DNA from: Chara braunii
Taxonomy: Eukaryota; Streptophyta; Charophyceae; Charales; Characeae
NCBI GenBank assembly: GCA_003427395.1
Contig: BFEA01000079.1
Location: 1-49,475, forward strand
Direction of reading: 5' to 3'
DNA length: 49,475 nt
Below are positions 43,349 through 49,475 of the stretch, piece by piece. The notes beneath the pieces were generated by a model. That model had not been told where the DNA came from. It was given only the letters and a program-made list of their open reading frames with translations, and ran no database searches. The first letter of the stretch is position 1; every line of letters begins with the position of its first letter. The position numbers and the translations under genes were made by a program.

Positions 43349-44617
43349 TCTATATGCGCGGGGCAGCAGCTCTCTGATAAGCCACCACCTCTGGAGCTAG
43401 GATCTGGGGCTGGCTTAACTGCACACCAGTCATCTAACTCACCTCTGACCCCGAGATAAGAATCTGTGTTGCCCACCCAGTGCCCTAGCCTTGTGTGGAC
43501 CTGACACTCTGTCCGGCTACCTGGCTGGCCATCACGGCAAAAGTTCTCTCTGCTGAAGCAGCAGCCCTAGCAGCAACGGCCCACCTCCGTGAGACAGCTT
43601 CCCTCCTAAGCCTAGCTTTGTCTCCAGGTCCTAGTGCCTAATATACGACAGGTAAGCTTCAAGCCCTACTCCTAGTCAACCGGCGATCATCCTGCTCCAG
43701 ATATTAGCATTTTTTTTTTTGAATTGCCACTGCACCAACCCGGCCAAGGTTTTCCTGGTACTGCCCGCCCTCATTAAAAAAAAAAAAAAAGTCTTAAACC
43801 ACCACTACCTCCGAGCCTGTTTTTGCCGACCCTGATTTTCACTGCGCACCGAGCCGAGCCTGGATTCCATTTTGTTTCTTCTGGTACTCTCCTGTAAAAA
43901 AAAAAAAAAAAGGCACGGCCAGACTTCACGAAAAACGACCCACTTGCAGCCAAAAAAAAATAAAAGAAAAAAACAAACACCCCTTTGGACGTGATACCTG
44001 GTAGATACCTAGCCCGAAGTAGTTGTGTGAGTATGCCCTCAGTGAGGGCGTTACGGCAAGGGTGTCGGGTCCACGAAAGAAGGAAGAGGGAAAAAAAAAA
44101 TGAAACTGAACTTAGGGCGGGAAAGCGGGTTCATACATTCTGCAAAGTAATAGTGTGGGCACGCCCTCCTCCACAAAGTGCCAGCAGCCCGTGGACTGCG
44201 CCGTGCCTCCCTGGCAGGGCACCAAAACAAAAAGAAGTAAGAAAACAAAAAACACAAAGAATGAAAACCTAAAACTGGCCACTATATCCATTGATACGAA
44301 CGTGTGAGTTTTGGTGTGAGTACAACTTCGGTGCACGGCCTTTCCCAACATGATCTTTTGTTTTTCTATTTGTTTTTCAAAGGGGCCCTCAAGGCCCAAC
44401 TGCCGAGCCTCGTCCAACCCCCGAAAAGTCCGGAAAAGTGGGAAGTGGGAAAACAGCCATTTTTCCCATTTTTCCCAAGAGTGACAGAGGTAATGGTGGT
44501 TTAAATCACCAGTACACCCGTGCCTGAAGGCACCTTACTGGGCACCAAGCTTTTCCGAACCACCAGCGGTGCCCTTTGTTCTTTTTTGGCTGGCGCCGCC
44601 AGCCATTGTGGTCAGGT
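43349..44617. other. No gene seen; several A and T homopolymer tracts
   Basis: T or A runs of about 10-17 bases occur near 43710, 43776, 43896, 43953 and 44090. 'ttttttgaattgccactg' at about 43713 recurs at about 45617. The tracts may be tails of small retroposed sequences, but no SINE head is visible. Confidence 0.4.
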
Positions 44618-45811
44618 TGAAACGGTTTTCACCTAGTTGCATAACAGATACAGTTCCCGGGCCTCTATCCCATGACCTGTCCCCTTTCCCATGTACAGTA
44701 CCCGTTGACCCCCGTGTGTTTGAACCCGCAACCTATCCCTTGAAAGTCGTATGTTTTGACTGCTGTACATAGTTGGTCATGGATACTCGACCCGTAGACC
44801 TTAGTTTTAGTAGTTGTAGGGTCAGCCTAGGTCGTAGCTGCTACAGTTCCGAAGGGTCAAGTCCTACCTAACCTAGGACCTTATAGACTAATCTAAACTG
44901 GCTCTTCGTAGGTCATCGGAGTCACTCCGTAGCTGAGTCAGCGAGGGGTAGTCCTAGTCCAGTCAGCAAAGGGCAGTCCCAGTCCTACCTCGTCTAGTCA
45001 GCAGTACCCAGTCCCATTCCTCAGCTAGTACAGTCAGCAAGTACCAAGTGGGACTGTGCACATTCCAGGGGCAGGCCAAGAGGCCAGACCACCGACGAAC
45101 CGAGGTATAAATAAAGAGGCAGCGTCAAGTCATTCGTTCATTCTGCCTGTGAGCCATGCGGAAGCGCTGCGTGAGCGTCTTGTGCATCGGAAGTCTGCAG
45201 GTGCCCGAGGAAGAAGAGGGTTAAGAGGAGGAAGAAGCGGCTAGAGCCGCAAGTTAGTAGAGGAGGGAGACGGCTGCCATAGCTAGCCGGGACATTCAGG
45301 GTGATCCTAGTTAGCGGGTGTGTGCGTGTGAACAAGTTCCTGGTGGATATAGTTGATTGGGAGGGAATCTTTGTCTGGCACTCGGCGCCATAGCCATTTA
45401 AGACAAGTTTGAATCTGAACTTTGTTCCTGGCCACGTTCTTATCTCTGAGCTTTGTGTGGGCGCACTGCGCCAGATCGTGTTCGTCATCTGTGTATGTGG
45501 TCATAGAGCTGTGGTGACCAAACCTACAGACCAGCAGGTTGCTTAGTGTGGCGTGGTAGGCCCGAGAGAGGGCTCTGCTGATCAGCAGAGGATGACCACG
45601 CCACACTAAGCATTTTTTTTGAATTGCCACTGTACCGGTCCTTGGGGGTACCGGTCCTTGAGAGGGCTCTGCTGATCACGTCGTCCTTTGCGACGTTAAA
45701 TAATTCCTGAGGAGTTTGAGGGATCTCCTTAAAAGGCCTCCTGATCAGCAATAGAGTCCTGTAGTGACAGCCTTAGAAGTAGTTAGGCTAGAGTCAGTGT
45801 TGGGTAAGTCT
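44618..45811 (+). mobile_element. Truncated relative of the inner element: LTR plus leader piece
   Basis: It begins TGAAACGGTTTTCACC at 44618 and follows the inner LTR with more divergence, including TATAAATA at 45106. It lacks the last part of the LTR and the PBS and jumps near 45493 to sequence equivalent to 35090-35430 of the inner element's leader. A fold-back insertion interrupts the leader at 45541-45670. It ends at about 45811 against an inverted LTR. Confidence 0.8.
45541..45611. repeat. Fold-back inverted repeat with central palindrome
   Basis: GCTTAGTGTGGCGTGGT (45541-45557) is the reverse complement of 45595-45611. Between them lies a perfect palindrome, CTCTGCTGATCAGCAGAG (45573-45590). 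'taccggtccttg' is then duplicated at about 45632 and 45649, and GGGCTCTGCTGATCA is repeated at about 45571 and 45665. The pattern is a local copy-and-invert event. Confidence 0.88.
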
Positions 45812-46110
45812 ACATGGCCTTGGCTTTTCGGAACTGTAGCAGCTATGGCATTGACCTTTCAGGACTGTAGCAGCTACGACCTTGACCTTTCAGAATTGCT
45901 ACAGCTACGACCTCTACACAACTATGACCCCTACTCGACAGACCTACGGTTCAAGACCCGACAGCTACATCGACCTATGAGAGACAACAACTGACTCCTA
46001 AAACGCAGGTCATGGGTTCAAACACATGGGTACTGTACACGGGTGAGGTGAGGTCTAGGGATCGAGCCCTGGGATCTGCATCTGCTACCACAAAGGTGAA
46101 AACCGTTTCA
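45812..46110 (-). repeat. Inverted 5' part of the inner-type LTR
   Basis: On the minus strand this starts TGAAACGG at 46110 and follows the inner LTR for about 300 bases (through the AGCTGCTACA repeats), then ends abruptly. It is closer to the 39574 copy than to the 44618 copy. It lies head to head with the truncated copy on its left. Confidence 0.9.
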
Positions 46111-47700
46111 CTCCCGCCGGCCTAAGTTCGAGGTCCTCCGAGAATGTCAAGGGTAAATCCAGGGGGTGTGGTGAAGTGAAAGGTGGGATGGAATGCGTAC
46201 GGCATGAGTCGACCCATAGGATTCCCAAGACGATGTCGCACATCAAGTGCATGACATCGAATGAGACCTGACTGCGGAGAGAGCCGACAATCATTGTGGT
46301 CTCGGGAACGGTGCGGTTTACTACGGCGGCGGTGTCCTTGTCCCCGAGTCGAATGGTGATCGGGGAGTCAAAGCTGGTGGAAGGGAGACTGGCTTTGCGG
46401 GCACAAGCGTCGGTGATGAAGTTACCGGTAGCTCCAATGTCAAGGAGAGCCCGGAACTTGAGTGTAAAGCACCTAGGGAGGGGACGATGAATTTGAGTTG
46501 GAATCCAGAGGAGTCGACGGAGGTGGAGGAGATCATGGTGTTGAGGCAGCGTTGTTCTAAGGCTAACTTAACCAGCCAATCGAATTATGCTTGTTTCGCA
46601 ACAACATCGGAGAAGGAGATGAAGGAAGGGTTGGGGAGGAGGGTGGAAGAGCATGGGGTGGTGATGATGTCGTTTGGCAGGGTAGAGGATGTAGCCGGGA
46701 GGGCGGCAGGTGGAGTAGACTGCGACGCTTGCGGGTCTATCGATGGAATAATGTGCACTCCATGATCAAGGGTACAAAGTTCACGATGAGGAGGGGTCGG
46801 GTCCTGCGGCGGCCGAAGAAGCGGATGTCGCAGGTTTGCTCATGTGCCGAGTGAACTGGCCGGCGTTGGGGCAGTCCGTTTGCTGGTGTCCAAGCTGCCG
46901 GCAACGAAAGTAGCCATTGTTGGCCTGTAGGTAAGCGCGTTCCTCGGTGGTGAGTTTTTTTAGACGGGGGGGTTGGGTGGAGGAAGATGGTCGAGCCATT
47001 CGGTCCTTGCGTTCCATACGCAAGAACTGGATGGTGTCGAGTTCCTCCGAGCTGAGCGAAACCGGGGCAGAGTCGGAGTGGTGTTGGGCTCAATGAGAGG
47101 GGTTGTGAACTCGTCGTCGGAGGGAGACGCTATGGTGGTCTCATTCGTGAAGATGTGAAAGAAGCGTGGACGAGAGGTGGTGGGACCGCAGACGGGGAAG
47201 GTGATCGTGTTGAAGGGCACAGGTGAGGAGGTCGGTGAAGGACATGGTTGGCTCGTAGGCGAGGGCAGATGCGATGTCCTTACGGCATACCCGCTTGAAG
47301 CGGGAAATGAAGACGTTTTCACTGATCTGGTCGTGGGGAATGTTTTGGCGAAGGGTACGGACATATTGGATGAAGTAGTCAGTGGGGCCGTTTTGGCGAA
47401 GCCTGCAAAACTGGTCGACGTAGTCGTCGATTGTCTTTTGCGGGCGGAAGGTGGCGGAGAGGAGGGAGGCCTACTCGAGAAAGGAAAGGGGAGGAAGGCC
47501 CGCGGAGTGTCGGTTGGCAGATTCGGTGATCCACCATCGGTGGGCGGTGTCGATGAGTTTATTCACAGCGATGGAAAAGCAACGGATAAGGGGACGTTGT
47601 GGAGTTCGAAAGCTTGTTGTAACTTGGCGAGGATGAGGAGAACATCGTCATGGGAGTGTCCAGAGAAGGTGGGAATGTCTTGGAGGCAGATGGATGGTAC
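46111..47700 (-). pseudogene. Third gypsy element: gag and protease only
   Basis: On the minus strand, gag starts near 47690 (IPTFSGHSHDDVLLIL), changes frame near 47585 and continues with DTAHRWW, a TAG near 47470, TIDDYVDQFCRLRQN, FISRFKRVCRKDIASALAYE. Next is a zinc-knuckle remnant (YFRCRQLGHQQTDC, first Cys replaced by Tyr) at about 46871-46913. A protease follows with ALLDIGATGNFI near 46430 and DIVLGILW near 46225. At about 46145 it switches directly to the 3' end of an inner-type element (GAGGACCTCGAACTTAGGCC) and then the LTR at 46110. RT, RNase H and integrase are absent. This gag differs from the other two in the window. Confidence 0.88.
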
Positions 47701-48342
47701 TCTCATACTATCGATGTAGGAAGGAAGCTGCTAGTGCAATGAATGATGGATTGGGCTTCTCCTCGAAGACTGAAGAGGCAGATACTTCTGGAAAAAGCTG
47801 CGCAGTTAACCCCCAGGTCGGCTGGGGTAATCAATGCTCACAGCCAAAATCATATCTTGCTTTCAGATGTTCTTCAACGGATACAACCTGTCTGGGACGC
47901 TGGACATGTTTTCCAGCAGGTGCTGCTCCCCACCAATAGATGAAGCCTCCTTAATTAGTGATAATAGGAATAATAGTTGTAGGGGGAGGGGGGGATATCA
48001 GTTGGGCGCAGAGTGGTGGGGGGGGAGTCAGGGGAAGGGGATCCGGGTTAGGGTCAGGATTGGGGGGCGCGGAATGGGGGTCGGAGGGAAATCAAGGGGG
48101 AGTCCGGGAAGGATCTGGGGAAATCGGGGGGGAGATCGGGGTGGGAGTGCGCAGTTAGGGAGGAAGGTGGGGGAGTCGGGATCGGAGAGGTGGGGGGTTC
48201 TTCGGGATTGAGATCGGGAGGGGGAGTTGGGGCGCAGGTGGTCACACGCACGTGCGCACGGAAGGAGTCGGGAGATTGTGGGGGTAGCGGGAGGAGGAGG
48301 ATCATGCAGGGGGAAAGTAGCGCGCGGGGGAGGGAAGTAAGG
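47701..48342. other. No gene seen; G-rich plus strand
   Basis: From about 47981 to 48310 the plus strand is full of G runs (GGGGG, GGGGGGG) with short spacers and is very poor in C. G-quadruplex structures are possible on paper. No domain or repeat partner is visible. It abuts the adapter sequence, so its true right neighbour is unknown. Confidence 0.5.
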
Positions 48343-48377
48343 CTGTCTCTTATACACATCTAGATGTGTATAAGAGA
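48343..48377. other. Nextera mosaic-end junction adapter (artefact)
   Basis: CTGTCTCTTATACACATCT (48343-48361) is the 19-base Tn5 mosaic end. It is followed at once by its reverse complement AGATGTGTATAAGAGA (48362-48377), missing the last three bases. Two mosaic ends tail to tail are the circularisation junction of Nextera mate-pair libraries. The adapter creates artificial peptides starting MYKRQ or MCIRDS on the minus strand here. Confidence 0.97.
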
Positions 48378-49475
48378 ACCCCTAATATTCCATGCCCATT
48401 CCGCCGGGTCGTACTCCAAATCTTCAATGGCCACCGTGGGTGCAAATACTGTAAATTCGTCATCCTCCACCACCCTGATCTTCCTGAGCAGGCACTTCTT
48501 AACTGTGATTGCTGTCTTGGATTCTTTATCCAGGTGACTCACTGTGATTCCCGAATTACGAATTACGAACATCTCTGAATCAAGCCACTGTTGATCGGGG
48601 CCCACTTCCTGCTGCACCCGGAAGGTCTGCTCTGGAACTGCACTTATGTGCCAGGTCGCTCACCCCATTCCCATTTGTACGGCCCTCTCAACAACTGCGT
48701 CCATTCTTGCGGAATGGATATTAGAACGTCGTTTAGATTCTCCGTAACCTTATGACAACCTTTCATTGTCTTCCATCTATTGTCATTCTGGGACCATAAG
48801 TGCTTGATCTGCCAGACCCCGTGTTCCAACCAATTCCCCAATTTGGTGTCCCTAGCTGTTAATGTCCTCGGCTTCCCTTGGGAATCCTGTAACCAGGGGT
48901 TACAAAACAAGGGTTGCCTGAGAACTTCCTCCTTGGATCTAGGTTTTCGTACTCTAGCCGGGAATATCTCTTCCCATATCCTAAGAATTTGTGCCCAGTA
49001 TGATGGGAAGGAAGTTCCCTCCTCACCCCCCCGCTTCCTTGTCCTACCCCTTTTTGCCCACCCTTTGCAGAATATCCAGAAGGTGCCCTCCATATTTGGA
49101 GGAGTTGAGAACTTCGTAAGTCCTTGCTCCAATACTAGGGGAACCTAGCGCAAGTGGGGTTGCGTTACCAGCTTGATAATCCATTTTGATGGAGTGCCTT
49201 AATCTGCTGTTCGGGATCCAGGATGCCCAGACCCCCCCGATTCTTTGTTTGTGTTACTTGTTTCCAGGCAACCTTGGAAATGAAGTTATCCTTGGTCGGG
49301 TTCCCTGTCCACAGATATGCTGCCGCAACCCTTCGGAGCCTTCGAAGTGTTGATCCTGGGGGTGACCAGAGGGTGCCCGCATACCATAGCATGGAGAAGA
49401 TGGAGCCATTGAGGACCAAGGCTCTCCCATACAGGGAGGTATAAATGGTAGACCATGCGTCCAACTTTGCTAGCA
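48378..49475 (-). pseudogene. Second copy of LINE segment 20612-21709
   Basis: With a constant offset of 27766 bases the sequence matches 20612-21709 with no differences in the lines I compared, including frameshifts, stops and open-frame lengths. It spans the RT thumb (truncated by the window end) and the stretch up to the region just before the zinc knuckle. Because it begins directly at a library adapter and carries identical decay mutations, it is most likely a misassembled read from the same locus. Confidence 0.95.

Noticed and set aside
48028-48359. Two minus-strand open frames starting MYKRQ and MCIRDS
   Set aside because: The starts are translations of the Nextera mosaic end, and the remainder is the G-rich block read as Pro/Ser.

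Overview
The window reads as repeat-rich nuclear DNA of a eukaryote, most likely a streptophyte (charophyte alga or land plant). The support is indirect: LTR retrotransposons whose primer-binding sites match initiator tRNA-Met in the form common in plants, a short TTTAGGG-type repeat, a plant-like L1-type LINE with a C-terminal zinc-knuckle domain, and long CT/GA microsatellites, some holding N gaps. A charophyte is my best guess and is not proven. I see no convincing intact host gene. Almost everything I can name is a transposable element in decay.

Layout. 1-6.6 kb: scrambled Ty3/gypsy remains. A plus-strand RT-RNase H-integrase fragment lies between inverted LTR ends, with an integrase tail on the minus strand to its left. 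A 53-bp minisatellite and a minus-strand chromodomain follow. 6.6-9.9 kb: nothing recognised. 9.95-11.3 kb: a minus-strand coiled-coil reading frame that could be a LINE ORF1. 11.6-13.3 kb: compound satellite with 27-bp units and CA/CT tracts. 13.3-19.1 kb: unrecognised sequence with a divergent LTR, a 204-bp tandem duplication and microsatellites. 19.14-24.2 kb: a minus-strand LINE (endonuclease, RT, zinc-knuckle tail, poly(A) end), broken by frameshifts and Ns. 24.5 kb: a probable tRNA-derived SINE.

24.85-41.6 kb holds the best-resolved structure, two nested Ty3/gypsy elements. The outer element (minus strand, LTRs 24850-26314 and 40529-41601, target duplication CTTT) carries gag, protease, RT, RNase H and integrase remains. 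The inner element (plus strand, 33162-40507, LTRs 33162-34097 and 39574-40507, target duplication GAAC) inserted just behind the outer element's primer-binding site. The inner one keeps gag, protease and integrase but has lost RT and RNase H.

42.6-47.7 kb: more gypsy debris. There is a gag fragment, a truncated relative of the inner element's LTR, a fold-back junction, an inverted LTR end, and a separate minus-strand gag-protease joined to that LTR. 48.34 kb: a Nextera mosaic-end junction, which is a library adapter. Beyond it, 48378-49475 repeats 20612-21709 base for base as far as I checked. The right end of the window is therefore probably an assembly chimera and not a second LINE.

I found no novel defence, metabolic or regulatory system. 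The biological interest lies in the nested elements, the RT-less element, the U3 duplication and the recombined LTR junctions. Several inverted or duplicated junctions may be technical.
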